64,000 nt of DNA, taken from Corydoras sp. C115. Its lineage: Eukaryota > Chordata > Actinopteri > Siluriformes > Callichthyidae. How positions within the stretch are numbered: position 1 is the first letter of the stretch; each line of letters starts with the position of its first letter. Shown here piece after piece: positions 11,936 through 23,057 of the stretch. The stretch covers positions 3,104,001-3,168,000 of the forward strand of contig JAFMOC010000083.1 in the NCBI GenBank assembly GCA_019802505.1. The letters run 5' to 3'. The position numbers and the translations under genes are program-made. Under the pieces are notes generated by a model. That model saw nothing but the letters and a program-made list of their open reading frames with translations. It had not been told where the DNA came from and did no database searches.

Positions 11936-12499
11936 ATCACTTTGTTCCTTTTACCAGCATGCTCATTAAAGTCAGCTCCAATGACAACACTTTCCTCATT
12001 GGGTATCTTCACCAAAAGTTGTAACACACTCCAGAAATCTTTTTTTCCACATACATCTAACAAGCTATTCGTGGATCATATGAACTAATTACATTAATTA
12101 ACACTATCAATTTTCAGCTTCACACTCATTACTCTCACAGACACTCTTTTCACCTTCACAACATTCTTCATGTACTCCTCTCTTCAAGATAACTCCTTAT
12201 TTCTGCTCCCATCTAGCCCACATTGGTACAGTTAAAGCCACCACCAATGTGCCTAGCCTTACTTTCCTTTCACTCCCTGCACACCTGTTATATCAACCCT
12301 TCTCCTTTTCACCACATCAGCTAAATCCCTCCTCTTATCAGTCCTTCTTTGACAAGTTTTTACCCAGATGCCCTTCCTCATGCAACTTTCCCTATTTATT
12401 TGAACCTGGGACTGGCACTAAGTGCGCACTGATAGATACACCCCAATGGCTAGGTTGTTTTGTTTCTAAGCAACAGCAAAAATCACATTAAATTGCCTT

Positions 12500-12565
12500 A
12501 AATTGAAATTACATTACATTTCATTTTGCAATACCTTTTTTTCCTTTTTTCCAAAGGGACTTACA
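12500..12565 (-). repeat. L2 tail fragment, reverse
   Basis: The text attacattacatttcatttt and then caaagggacttacaag is the inverse of the L2/family B tail (cttacaaat...gctttggat). Only the tail is left. Confidence 0.55.
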
Positions 12566-12607
12566 AGTATTTCACCTTGATGGCTGAGAATAAAAATGAT
12601 GATCTCA

Positions 12608-12800
12608 CGGGTCAGTCATAGGCTTGTGGTTAAGAAACAAGTCTTGCGACCCAAAGGTCCATGGTTTGATTCCTGGTTCCACCAAGTACTATGACTGAAG
12701 TGCACTCGGACAAGGCACTGATCCCCAATTACTCCCCAGGTGCTGTAAAGGGCTGTCCACCACTCTGGAAACGTGTGCTCACTTTTACGAAAATAGATCA
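12608..12800 (+). mobile_element. SINE-like repeat family C
   Basis: Same order as 11660-11935: taggcttgtggttaagaaac, a ggtttgattcctgg B-box-like block, aagtactatgactgaagtgc, gcactgatccccaattactc, and aaatagatcactttatc. It is somewhat closer to an intact copy than the first. Confidence 0.65.
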
Positions 12801-13589
12801 CTTTATCAAAATCTTAAAACTCATGCTCAATCTTTCCAACAGCCAAGTTTTTGTTTGCATTTATTGTGATAGAACAAGTTACTGCTGATTTATTTGTGAA
12901 ACATTTATCCGTTTTTTTTATTGTTCTGTAAATCGACTAGTTTATTCCAGCTTTTGGTTTACCTTTTCTGTCTTATTATCAAACCAAATGCTTCACTAAC
13001 ATAAATGAATGCACTAATAATTTTTGTCCCAATACTTTTTTTTTTTTCAATTTTAAAGCTGCTTGTTCTCTTTTTTTGAACAAACTTGAAAAGATTCCAT
13101 TTCTTTTCTATTCCAGAGATTGCTATTACTGTCAAAGAAAACTATTAAGAAATAAAAGGCAAACGCAGGAAAACCACAAACTTGAATTCCTGTTTTTATT
13201 ATTATTATTATTTACATGCTCAGACTTTACATGATCATTTTTTACCTGTTATTTTGTTGGTGCATTATTTTATAATATACTTTTTATCATGAAATATTGT
13301 TTAATCAAATTTTGAATTGGTTTATTTTAAATATTCACAATTGCATATTTTATAATTCTTGGCAAAAATGGAACAACTTACTTTTTCACAGCATCCTTTT
13401 GTTCCAGGCAATATTCAGTTTGTTTTTGTAGCATAAATTCAGAGCTTTTAAATGTGCAGGTTTTTGGTTTGCATTGGGCAGGATGTGTGGCGTGTTGGGG
13501 GCTGCATGTTTTCATTAGGAGCTCCTGTTTCCTACAAAAGACCAAAAATAGGCAAGTCAGGCCAAGATATTAAATTGCCTCAAGGTCTG
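12801..13589. other. AT-rich non-coding stretch
   Basis: A phrase tgtcccaatactttt near 13026 recalls the end of some Tc1-like elements, but nothing else supports one. A short (att)n run lies near 13197-13212. An ORF at 13452-13778 runs into an old SINE relic and has no domain. Confidence 0.45.
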
Positions 13590-13745
13590 AAGGTGTGTGT
13601 GAATATGTTTGTCTATGTGTTTGCTCTGCAATGGACTGGCAACGTACCCACAGAGTTTTTCTGGCTTTTGCACAATGCTTGCGGGTTCCAGCAACCCCCA
13701 CTACCCAAGCTGGGAAAAGTGGCATATAAAATTAATTCAGAAGGA
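13590..13745 (+). repeat. Old SINE 3'-half relic
   Basis: gctctgcaatggactggcaa followed by gcttttgcacaatgcttgcg and gttccagcaacccccactac matches the general fish SINE layout (ctctgcgatggactggcgac ... gggataggctccag). It is clearly more diverged than the family A copies. Confidence 0.5.
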
Positions 13746-14011
13746 TGCTGGGGCCAAAGAGAAAGTTCAGGGATGTAGTGAGCGAGAACAAGTGGTTAAC
13801 GTGCAGAGGGCGGTACTAAGGATAGGGTGGTCACTGTGGTCACCTGTAATAGGAACAGCCCAAAAATATATTTTTAATTAATAAATTAATATAAAAAAAG
13901 AAAAAAAATAGTGCTAAATACTTGTTTCTACATTTATCAACTCTCCTTACCATATAGATGCACTTTTTTGTTCTATACCGTAGAACAGTTTGTAGTCCAT
14001 CTGTGTCTCCA
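13746..14011. other. Non-coding, nothing recognised
   Basis: Short AT-rich stretch with no supported feature. Confidence 0.4.
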
Positions 14012-14232
14012 TATAAGGGTGTTGTATCTCAGTGATAAGGGTGTTGGGAAAGTTGAAAGTTCTGAAAAATCTGAAAGTTGTGGGTTCAATTCCCAGGTCC
14101 ACTGAAGTTCCAGTGTGGGTCGTTGAGCAAGGCCCTTAATCCTAATTGCTCCAGGGATGCTGTGGCCAACCCTGTGCTCACATTGTAAGTCTCTTTGGTT
14201 AAAGCATCTGCTGAATGACCAAATGTAATATA
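14012..14232 (+). mobile_element. SINE family B
   Basis: A-box-like gtatctcagtgataagg, B-box-like gggttcaattccc, core gtgggtcgttgagcaaggcc and cccttaatcctaattgctcc, ending in the L2-type tail tctttggttaaagcatctgc and aatgaccaaatgtaata. Confidence 0.78.
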
Positions 14233-14728
14233 TTTATTTTAGTTCCCATTACTTTATTTTCTAACGATCGACTCCATAGGAGCACCACAGAACAGATATT
14301 ATTTGGGTGGAGGATGATTCTCAGTGTTGATGTTTTTTTTTCATTGTGCAATTTATTTTCCAATCAGAGGCAGTAGCTCATTTGTTTCTGTACATCATAC
14401 CATAATCACATCAATTATGAGTGGTCACAGGACATGACCTACAGGATGCAGGTGGATGGAATTTTTTTGGAAAGTGGATTAAACAGACAAGCATTCACTG
14501 AGGTGTTTAAAGGTTCCAGTGGTATTGCCTTATCTACTAATAACAGCACAACCACAATGTCAGTACAGGGAAAATGATCCACCACCTATATAGTAGCCGG
14601 CTTGTGGTGATTCTGACTACAAGAGAACATTAGGAAAGTTTGCAGATGAACAGATGGAATGCAGTCAGTAATTGAACTATGTGGTGCATTTTATATGGCA
14701 TTTTTATTTTAACAATATTCCAATTTTG
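14233..14728. other. Non-coding, nothing recognised
   Basis: No matched repeat. Small ORFs here have no coding signature. Confidence 0.45.
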
Positions 14729-14985
14729 TTCCCATGTTTTCTCCGTGTCCTTCAGGTTCTCCGGTTTCCTCCCATAGTCCATAAACATGGATTCAAGGTA
14801 CATTGAATGCTCTAAATTGCTCCATATAGTGTGTTTGTGTGCGTGTATGTGCATGTGTTTGCCCAGAGATAGATTAGCACCCTGTCCTGGGTGTATCTGC
14901 CCAATGCACGAAGCTTTCTCCCCTGGATGGGCATGGAAACCCCCCCACGACCCTGATAGAGGACCAAGCAGATTAATAATGATTA
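14729..14985 (+). mobile_element. SINE family A, headless
   Basis: Runs from cccatgttttctccgtgtcc through cctgtcctgggtgtatctgc and gatgggcatgga to a worn tail near gattaataatga. The tRNA-like head is absent. Confidence 0.82.
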
Positions 14986-15495
14986 AATTAATTAACTTTA
15001 TTAGTTTCAATAATTAAAAAGCATATTATACATGCAATCAATTTTGCCTATCTGTCTAATCTGTTCTGTTCTATCATCATTTTATTTTGTTCTGGCTGTC
15101 CAGCTCTTTCTCTCACACTAGTAGTTGTTGCTCCATCATTTTGGACAAAAGTACTGGGACATCTAATCATTAGAGCGCTAGACGGACATGAATGAGTATA
15201 TGCAAATCGAGCCATCACAGTAAAGGAGCAAATTTCACTCCAGGAGATTGCTTAATTTGCTGACACAAAGTTCTACAGAAAACAGATATCTGTTTACCAG
15301 CCTCTATTTAACTGAATATACCACACTGAGCACCCAGTTTGGGGTTCTATTTGTTTGTTTTTTTAAATTAACAGCATAAAATATCAGCATGTTCTTTACA
15401 CTAGTTTGCCAGTAAGATACAGTATGTCAGTATAACAGATGCTAATTATTTGTACACACAAAGATAAACTATTAATTATCACATGCAAGTCCATC

Positions 15496-15534
<39 letters not shown>
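15496..15534. repeat. (AAT)13 microsatellite
   Basis: Uninterrupted AAT units over 39 bases. Confidence 0.95.
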
Positions 15535-16034
15535 TCCAGTAGTGAAAACTGAGGTAAGAGTTTCTTTAATTCAATATTTTTGCTTTGCACTAAAGTAAGT
15601 ATTCTAAGTCAGCTGTATTAATGCACTGAACGCACTTGTATGTATTATTACTACCCTCTTGTGGCCAGCTGGAGTATTTTTTTCCTCTGTACACCTCCGA
15701 ATATAACTAGACAATTCCTATTTTAATTGTAACTCTAACAATTTAGGCCCTACAAAGCTCACCAGGATCCCGAATGTATCTGGAGTTTTACATCACCTAT
15801 TAACTCCATTTTGTTACCTTACCTGACTCCTTCCCACAGAGCCATAGAGACAAGCCGATATATCTACAGGGGGTGAGTGAGTTATGAACCTCCTTTCCCT
15901 GGTCCTGTTATGTGGCGACACGGATGGTCACTTCCTCCCATCATGCTTTGTTTTGTGTTGTGCCTGTGGGCAGTGTGGTCAGGCAGAGTATGGATGAGTC
16001 CAATATTTCACAGCCCATTCCTTCGTTGTTTGTT

Positions 16035-16041
<7 letters not shown>

Positions 16042-16068
<27 letters not shown>
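16042..16068. repeat. (CT)n microsatellite
   Basis: Uninterrupted CT units over 27 bases, preceded by a T run. Confidence 0.95.
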
Positions 16069-17009
16069 CCTGGCTCTTTTCCCCTCGCCTCCATTTTATA
16101 ACTCATCGCAGTGTACGACATCAGCAAATTGCTTCCACCCCCTAACTGTCCCAATAACGCCGGCTATACTGTCGGATGCGTGGGTATGCATGCAAGAGTG
16201 TATGAGTGTCACTGAGAGAGGCATAGTGACATTGCTAGAGATCCAAACAGCATGACAATGGCATCTAGCCTGAGGCATCACTATAGAAAAACTGTGAGAA
16301 AGACAAAAAGTGAGAGAGCACATGTGGGTGCGACAGATCGAGAAAGATCGAGTGTAAGTGAGAGAGGGAGAGCAAGATAGAGAGTGTGAGAGAGAGAAAG
16401 AGAGAGGTCTATAGATGTACTCATAATGTCAGCATTATGAGGATGATAGCAGTGAGAGCCCAGGGTTTGTGCTAGAAAAGGTCAATTGAATTGCTGAGGT
16501 TAAGCAATATGGTACACTGGGGTTTGTTTCGTTGTCAGCTTGAGAGTGGGTGTATATGCCTTAGCATGTGTGCATATTCCAGTGCACGGCATAGCAACAA
16601 CACTAGTTCACATTTAGTTACTGCTTCCATTGCCAATTGATCCTCCCACAGTTCGGTACCTGCACTGAATTTAGCTACACTTCCTATTAGGCTACCAGCA
16701 GAACCAAACAGACCATAAGGCTGGAGTTAGAAAAAGTGCAGACCATTTTCAAATGCACATTAACAAGCTACTCTGTGAATTCCAGACTGTAGAGCGAAGC
16801 AATTTGCAACAACAGTTAGACATTTTATTCCTATATCTGGGTACAATTATAGGAAACTATTACAAGCTTATTATAAAATATACTGCACTCATTCATTCAG
16901 ACTTTGAAACAATGAAAAGGTATTTTAGTCATTTTAGGGCAGACACACACATAGAAAGAGAGAGAGAGACAGAGAAAAGTGAAAATTAAGGGCAATATAT
17001 CTTCAATTT

Positions 17010-17355
17010 GGGGCAGCTTAGTGGTTAGCACGTTCACTTCTCAGTTCCAAGGTTCAAATCCCTATCAGGGTAGAATTTCCATGTTCTCCCCATGTCTGTG
17101 TGGGTTCTCTGGTTTCCTCCCACAGTCCAACAACACAGATTCAAGGTAAACTGAATGGTCTAAATTGCCCCATATAGTGTGTGTGTGTGAGTGAGTATGC
17201 CCAGTGATAGATTTGTGCCCTATCTTGGGTGCATCTACCCATTGCTCGAAACAATCTCCCCAGGATGGGCAAGGAAAGATCCCCCCCACCCCCAGGACCC
17301 TAGTAGAGAATTAAGTGAAAGATAAGGAACAAATGAATGAAAGAATGAATGAAAG
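17010..17355 (+). mobile_element. SINE family A, near full length
   Basis: Head ggggcagcttagtggttagc with B-box-like ggttcaaatccc, all internal blocks, and a long gaatgaaagaatgaatg tail. Confidence 0.88.
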
Positions 17356-17384
17356 ATTGATTGAATACCTTCAATTTGGCTTGC

Positions 17385-17740
17385 TTGTATTAAGACTGCA
17401 AAAGGTACATTCCTAGATAACTGCTCCACTCCACTACTCATCTCTCTCCATTGGCTCCCTGTAGCCCACATTTGGTGCAAGACACTGACTCTGGTTACTG
17501 GTGATTTCCTCCATATTGTTCACCATTGCTAAATGGTGGAATCATCTTCCAAAATCTGTCCATAATGCTGAGACATTTTCAAGAAACCACTCAAAATATA
17601 TCTCTTCCAGAAGCACTTGCAACAGGTAGGGTAAATCTTGACTTGGGACCAAATTGGATAATGATGGGTTTTGATAATACTACAGTGTAGTTGGTTCCTT
17701 CTTAACTACTGATTCTCTCATTTATAAGTCGCTTTGGATG
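17385..17740 (+). mobile_element. 5'-truncated L2-clade LINE, interrupted by Tc1
   Basis: 17430-17475 translates as TPLLISLHWLPVAHI, a motif typical of the C-terminal part of L2-clade LINE proteins. 17535-17580 gives a WNHLPKSV-like piece (family WWNDLP). The 3' UTR (gtagttggttcc, then ataagtcgctttggat) is homologous to the 3' end of the L2 element at 43620-43720. The final part of the tail lies on the other side of the Tc1 insertion at 19353-19386. Stops and deletions show that it was long dead. Confidence 0.8.
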
Positions 17741-17742
17741 TA

Positions 17743-17956
17743 CAGTGGGTTGCAAAAGTATTCATACCCCTTGAACTTTTCCATATTTTGTCACATTACA
17801 ACCACAAACATAAATATATTTCACTGGAATTTAATGTGAAAGACCAACACAAAGTGGTATACAATTGTGAAGTGGAAGGAAAATTATACATGAATCAACA
17901 TTTTTTTTACAAAAAAAAAACCTGAAAAGTGCGACGTGCAAAAGTATTCAGCCCCC
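17743..17956 (+). repeat. Left terminal inverted repeat of Tc1-like element
   Basis: About 214 bp, matched by 19140-19352 in reverse with only small differences around an A-rich run. The outer end (CAGTGGGTTGCAAAAGTATT) and the inner end (GACGTGCAAAAGTATTCAGC) share TGCAAAAGTATTCA, so each arm has two direct repeats. This is the IR/DR layout known from Sleeping Beauty-type elements, where each repeat binds transposase. Confidence 0.93.
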
Positions 17957-17961
17957 CTGAG

Positions 17962-18981
17962 TCAATACTTTGTGGAGCCACCTTTTGCTGCAATTACAGC
18001 TGCAAGTCTTTTAGGGTATGTCTCCACCAGCTTTGCACATCTAGTGACTGAAATTCTTGCCCATTCCTCCTTGCAAAACAGCTCAAGCTCAGTCAGATTG
18101 GATGGAGAGCGTTTGTGAACAGCAGTTTTGAGATCTTGCCACAAATTCTCAATTGGGTTTAGGTCTGGACTTTGACTGGGCCATTCTAACACATGAATAT
18201 TCTTTTTTTTAAACCACTCCATTGTAGCTCTGGCTTTATGTTTAGGGTCGTTGTTCTGCTGGAAGGTGAACCTCCACCTCAGTCTCAAATCTTTTGCTGA
18301 CTCCAACAGGTTTTCTTCCAAGATTGCCCTGTATTTGGCTCCATCCATCTTCCCATCAACTTTGACCAACTTCCCGGTCCCTGCTGAAGAGAAGCACCCC
18401 CAGAGCATGATGCTGCCGCCACCATATTTGACAGTGGGGATGGTGTTTTCAGAGTGATGTGCAGTGTTATTTCTCCGCCACACATAGCGTTTTGCATTGT
18501 GGCCAAAAAGTTCAATTTTGGTCTCGTCTGACCAAAGCACCTTCTTCCACATGTTTGCTGTGTCCTCAACATGGCTTCTGGCAAACTGCAAACGGGACTT
18601 CTTATGGTTTTCTTTTAATAATGGCTTTCTCCTTGCCACTCTTCCATAAAGACCACATTTGTGTAGTGCACGACTAATTGTTGTCCTGTGGACAGTTTCC
18701 CCCACCTGAGCTGTGGCTCTCTGCATTTCATCCAGAGTCACCATGGGCCTCTTGGCTGCCTCTCTGATCAGTGATCTCCTTGTTCGGCCTGTAAGTTTAG
18801 GTGGACGGCCTTGTCTTGGCAGGTTCACTGTGGTGCCATACTCTTTCTATTTCCGGATGATGGATTGAACAGTGCTCCGTGAGATGTTCAAAGCTTTGGA
18901 AATCTTTTTATAACCTAAGCCTGCTTTAAACTTCTCCAAAACCATATTCCTAACCTGTCTGGTGTGTTCTTTGGACTTCAT
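17962..18981 (-). pseudogene. Tc1-like DDE transposase, inactive (nonsense + lost catalytic Asp)
   Basis: From the ATG at 18981-18979 (protein start MKSKEHTRQV) the frame covers 340 codons to the TGA at 17962-17964, the usual length for Tc1 transposases. The N-terminal part carries the paired-like DNA-binding region (LGYKKISKALNISRSTVQSI), followed by a GRPPKLTGR basic hook at about 58-66. Catalytic D152 (LWSDETK) and E278 (NPIENLW) are present. The second catalytic Asp should lie 35 residues before E278 but reads Asn: QQNNDPKH instead of QQDNDPKH (codon AAC for GAC, residue 243). Codon 45 is TAG where the family has Trp (TGG), at 18849-18847. Otherwise the frame is open with no shift. Either lesion alone should abolish transposition. 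The gene is the only one in the element. Confidence 0.93.
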
Positions 18982-19139
18982 GATGCTGTTTGCTCCCCAA
19001 TATTCTCTCAACCAACATCTGAGGCCGTCACGGAGCAGCTGTATTTGTACTGAGATTAGATTACACACAGGTGGACCCTTTTGAGTCATTAGCACTCATC
19101 AGGCAACTTCTGAATGCAATTGGTTGCACTCAGGGAAAA

Positions 19140-19352
19140 GGGGGCTGAATACTTTTGCACGTCGCACTTTTCAGTTTTTTATTTGTAAAAAAAATGTTGA
19201 TTCATGTATAATTTTCCTTCCACTTCACAATTGTATACCACTTTGTGTTGGTCTTTCACATTAAATTCCAGTGAAATATATTTATGTTTGTGGTTGTAAT
19301 GTGACAAAATATGGAAAAGTTCAAGGGGTATGAATACTTTTGCAACCCACTG
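19140..19352 (-). repeat. Right terminal inverted repeat of Tc1-like element
   Basis: Inverted partner of 17743-17956, ending at CAACCCACTG before the flanking TA. It also contains the inner direct repeat (tgaatacttttgcacgtcgc). Confidence 0.93.
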
Positions 19353-19386
19353 TATGTGTCTGCTAAATGACTAAATGTAAATGTAA
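19353..19386 (+). mobile_element. Detached tail of the interrupted L2 fragment
   Basis: gtgtctgctaaatgactaaa and then tgtaaatgtaa continue the L2 3' tail broken at 17740. Rejoining both flanks across the TA gives the normal tail order. Confidence 0.85.
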
Positions 19387-19489
19387 CTACCCACTGGGTC
19401 ACTTTGAGTTTACCTATATATCTTAAAATTTTAACCCAAAAAGGCTCTTGATTGCACTATATTTTTCCACCTTTAAGTGTTTTATTGTT
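19387..19489. other. Short unannotated spacer
   Basis: AT-rich bases between the L2 tail and the next SINE; nothing recognised. Confidence 0.4.
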
Positions 19490-19697
19490 TTTTTACATTT
19501 ATCAGACACTTTTATCTTTATTTTTTAAAGCGACTTACAAAGCGAGCATAGGGTCGGCCACAGCATCCTTGGAGCAATGAGGGTTAAGGGTCTTGCTCAA
19601 GGACCCATATGGATTATTCAGTGGAACTGGGATTTAAAACCCACAACCTTCAGATTGATAGCCAAACACCCTAACCACTGAGCTACCACACCCATAT
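19490..19697 (-). mobile_element. SINE family B, reverse
   Basis: Inverted L2-type tail at the left (acatttatcagacactttta, aagcgacttacaaag), inverted core ggtcttgctcaaggaccca, and inverted head actgagctaccacaccc at the right. Confidence 0.8.
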
Positions 19698-21164
19698 TTA
19701 ACAACATTTACCTTTAAATCTTTATTTAAAGGTTCTTTTTGTGATGAGAAATGTATTCAGTAACTCATATATGATTTGTTTAGCTTTTTTTTTTGTTTTT
19801 GATTATTGTGCCACAGTATATTGTCATATGGAAATGCAGTGAGTGTGAGACTATGTTTCTTTGAAATCACATAACAGGCTGGCCACTGCTGAGGAAGCAT
19901 CCGCATAATCCCCCTACTCAACTTCAAACAGCTTTTTATAGACCAGCACAATACCCTGCACACACACTGGGTAAAAGCTGAGGAGAATATTTATGACGTT
20001 TAGATTCCACTAAGCCTGCAGTGGCCTCCTGTTATCCTCACTCTCTGGCCTGTGGTGGGAAATGACCTATTCTCACACTTCTTTGATCACAAGTTGTGCC
20101 AAAGATGACTGTCACACATCGTGCCATTCAATGGCGTTAGATCTACAACATGAGGTGTATTTAAAGACCTCACTCACCAAACTTACCGAGACTCACCCTG
20201 CTGAGGTCTCACCTCAGGGAGTCACTCTTCAATGTTCCTCCTGCTGCACGGTAAATAATAAAAACTACCTGCTCAAGCTTCCCAAGAGCCAATTTTTTTC
20301 TTTATTACTCTCACTCCGAACACAGACAGCTCTCAGCCTGTACAGCACAATCCCACTGTTTCATTCACAGCTTCTCTTTCACGATGAGTGTCTCTGCAAT
20401 GCTAGATTTTTCGCATCAGCCAGCGGGTTCTTGAGTAAACAGAATCTCATTAAGAACCAGTGTGGGATTCATTGAGCAGCGGGGATTAGGGACATTACGC
20501 ATCACCCTGCATAATTATTTGGGTTAGCATGTTCCGCTAACCCATTCAACTCTCACAAAGGCTTTTAACTACACACATCCAATACAGCAGTGTGGTTTTG
20601 ATAAAAAAAAAAAAAAATACAAAAAAAGTTAGAGTGCTGCAGTAAATTCATTCAGAAAAGCAAGTGCAAATTGAACAGTTAGATAAAATAGTACAACATC
20701 ATCAATAATTATCATTTTAAAAGCAATATTGCAATCAGGAACATTATCGGTTCATTTGTGTTTACCTTGTATATTTATTTACAATCATTAGCCATTTTTG
20801 TAAGGCACACCACCATGTTTATACACGTATTATCTATTTGATCAGTTCCACATATCATACAAAAGCATTTTCTAGTTCTACATTTTGGTTTTGTAATGAT
20901 CAGGAACCCTTTATGGACAGGTATTATTAAACAGCAGGTATTTAGGATGGTGGATTCTCCGAAGTGAGTGACACTTGTGTTATTTTAGTTTCTGTTGTAC
21001 AGGGACAACTGGCTCAGGAGTATTAAACACTGTACATTGTTAGACGTGACTATTTTGTTGCAGCTTACTGTAGACACAATTATCTTTTTTGTTGCTGCAC
21101 AGTCTTTGTAAGCTATTTTGTAATGTGGGTTAGTGCCCTTACTTTCAGTCCAGCATTGACCACA
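19698..21164. other. Non-coding stretch, nothing recognised
   Basis: An ORF of 137 codons at 20062-20475 has no recognised domain, no obvious splice context and biased Ser/Leu/Thr content; I do not call it a gene. Poly-A run near 20608. Confidence 0.4.
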
Positions 21165-21235
21165 TTTAAAGGTTCAGGCAGAACTGCTGCATCTGATCCT
21201 CTCATACCAGCGCAACACACACACTAACGTGTCAC
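21165..21235 (-). repeat. MITE family D, small fragment
   Basis: gctgcatctgatcctctcat and then accagcgcaacacacacac match the inner part of a palindromic fish MITE. The reverse-orientation equivalent (cagacacagcagtgcgtctg) is at 46910-46935. Confidence 0.5.
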
Positions 21236-21469
21236 AGCAGCACAGAAAATTATGTACCATGAAAAAATATGTGCGCTGGTTGTCCTGTGGAGATCTTGAT
21301 CATTAGATAACATAGTAAAAGTACTAACATAGTACAGAAAAAACTGACAAAGTTACTGTTTCGCAGATACCATTTTAGTTCCACATCTAGATTAAACTCT
21401 TTTATAGTGATAAAAGTGATCTATTTTGCATATTTAAGCCATTCGTGCAGCGAAACACACTTATAGACA
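21236..21469. other. Spacer, nothing recognised
   Basis: AT-rich sequence between two repeats. Confidence 0.4.
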
Positions 21470-21645
21470 CACTGAGTGAAGTAAGCACTCGTTCCCAGAG
21501 CATTGGGCAGCCCTGTACATGGCACCCAGGGAGCAACTGGTGCCAGGGCACTTAAGTCATAGTACATGGCGAGACTGGGAATTGAACCGGGGCCCTTCAG
21601 GCCACAAGGTTAGTTCCTTAACCACAAGCCTATGACTGGAACAAT
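21470..21645 (-). mobile_element. SINE-like repeat family C, reverse
   Basis: Inverted head tccttaaccacaagcctatg at the right, inverted B-box-like gggaattgaaccggg, and cagggcacttaagtcatagt in the body. Confidence 0.65.
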
Positions 21646-22797
21646 GTAAATGTGTAAATCCAAATGAATCTATACGGTCCATAAATTAGACCTAATGAAA
21701 TGCGTAATAAGTGTACAAACAAAATGATGTACGCAATAAAGTGGGGCAGTACGTTTTTTACTGGGTTTGAAATTGTCGTGCTTTCGTACACGCATGCATA
21801 TCGCATTTATTGACCAACCAGCCCAATAAAAAATTGCTATGTACTTTTAATTGAAGCCAAATTTTAAAAGTTAGGAGCTGCAGCTAACACACAATAAAAA
21901 ACCAAAGAGATTTATATTGATTGCAAACTGGATTTCAGTAAATGAATTCTTTGTGTGAGGTTACATCTATGGCTAAATCAATTACAGGTAACCTGCAGCT
22001 GTCAGTTCCTATGATAAAACTGCTGCCTAAAATGAATGACCGCTTATTTAATCACATGTATAATAATAAAAAGATAAATATTACAGTTTTAAGATGGTAA
22101 TAAAATGATAAGGATTATCATTATTTAAAAGTAATTGAATATTTTATTACAATTTTATTACAGATTATTTTAGGTCGATATACTTTTACAGCTTTTTACC
22201 CTCAATGCAAAGAGAGAATGTATACAGTATGTTCTGTATCATTCATATGTTCAGATATGAGCAGCATAGAAATCATTTTCCTATTCACCCCCCCCCCCCC
22301 CCCTCAAATGAATGCAGTGAATGAGTTGCTTGTACCTTTGTTAGTGTCCACCTCATTGTCCAGTGAAATGGGACCATTGTAGGAACACTAACCATATATT
22401 ATTTGTGTTACAGTGGCCAATTCTCTATACAGCAGTGACATCTAAATATATCAGTGCCTTTCCAGCCTGAATTGTGGTAATAAAAGTGTATCATTGGAAC
22501 AATTTTACTGGGCTTTTAAATCATTGTACACTTATGGACACACTATTAAAAACTATTACAATGCTGGTAGCACTTGGACTAAATAATTCATGTAAGATTT
22601 GTCTTTGTTTCTAACCACATGAACCTGTTGGCTTAAATATGAGCTTGTAGAATTTAAAATTATGTGTCTAAATAAAAGCTTTTTTTTCAAACCCCCTGCA
22701 AGTAGTATGGAAATTTATATGCATACATCTATATAACATCAATTTAATGATGACTTGTTCCTGTTTTAAACATGTCATCGATCCTCTTTCATATTTT
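21646..22797. other. AT-rich non-coding stretch with a C run
   Basis: No gene recognised. A homopolymer of 16 C lies at 22288-22303. Confidence 0.5.
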
Positions 22798-23057
22798 CCA
22801 TCCATCCATAATCTTCCACTAAATCCTCTACTAGAATCGTGGGGAGGAGGTTCCCCATGCCTATCCAAGGAAGAACATTTCGGCTGGCAGATACCGCCAG
22901 GAAAGGGAACCAATCAATTGTTGGGCACACACTCACTACTCACTCACATGCACACTATATAGGGGCAATTTAGAGCAGCCAATTTACCTTGAATACATTT
23001 TTGTATTCAAAAATGTGGGAGGAGCCCAGAGGAAACCCATGTGGACACAGGGATAAC
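22798..23057 (-). mobile_element. SINE family A, reverse, head lost
   Basis: Reverse copy from the tccatccata tail to gtggacacagggataac. It stops where the next reverse copy begins, and the sequence gataaca occurs at both edges of that next copy (23052-23058 and 23240-23246). Confidence 0.82.

Larger units (their letters stand above)
10985..12445 (-). mobile_element. Fossil RTE-like non-LTR retrotransposon, split by later repeats
   Basis: Read on the minus strand, 12012-11953 gives a damaged apurinic-endonuclease motif: residues SVVIGADFNEHAG, preceded by DFWSVLQLLVKIP. Non-LTR endonucleases carry a GDFN-type motif here. The sequence from 12445 down to 11936 keeps only short open pieces with many stops (for example VKRVSVRVMSVKLKI). 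Further blocks at 11640-11445 and 11215-10985 look like later parts of the same element. A family B relic (11220-11440) and a family C repeat (11660-11935) lie between them. The RTE assignment is from remembered fish repeats of this shape and is less sure than the endonuclease call. Confidence 0.6.
14986..17009. other. Non-coding stretch with simple repeats
   Basis: Contains an (AAT)n run at 15496-15534, a (CT)n run at 16042-16068 and a GA-rich tract at 16300-16410. At 15141-15165 ttggacaaaagtactgggac recalls a Tc1-type terminal repeat, without support from a second end. No host exon is recognised. Confidence 0.45.
17743..19352 (-). mobile_element. Tc1-like transposon, 1610 bp, near complete
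   Basis: Bounded by TA on both sides (17741-17742 and 19353-19354), the target duplication expected of Tc1/mariner elements. Both ends begin with CAGTGGGTTGCAAAAGTATT when read inward. The inverted repeats are about 213 bp and almost identical. Between them lies a single transposase gene on the minus strand. It is inserted in the tail of an L2 LINE. The transposase is inactive (see its own entry), so the element is non-autonomous now although its ends look usable. Confidence 0.95.

Noticed and set aside
15141..15165. Tc1-type terminal repeat (ttggacaaaagtactgggac)
   Set aside because: One end only, no partner and no transposase sequence nearby. The same applies to tgtcccaatacttttgtgca at 23974.
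20062..20475. 137-codon ORF
   Set aside because: No domain, no splice or promoter context, and composition typical of chance frames.
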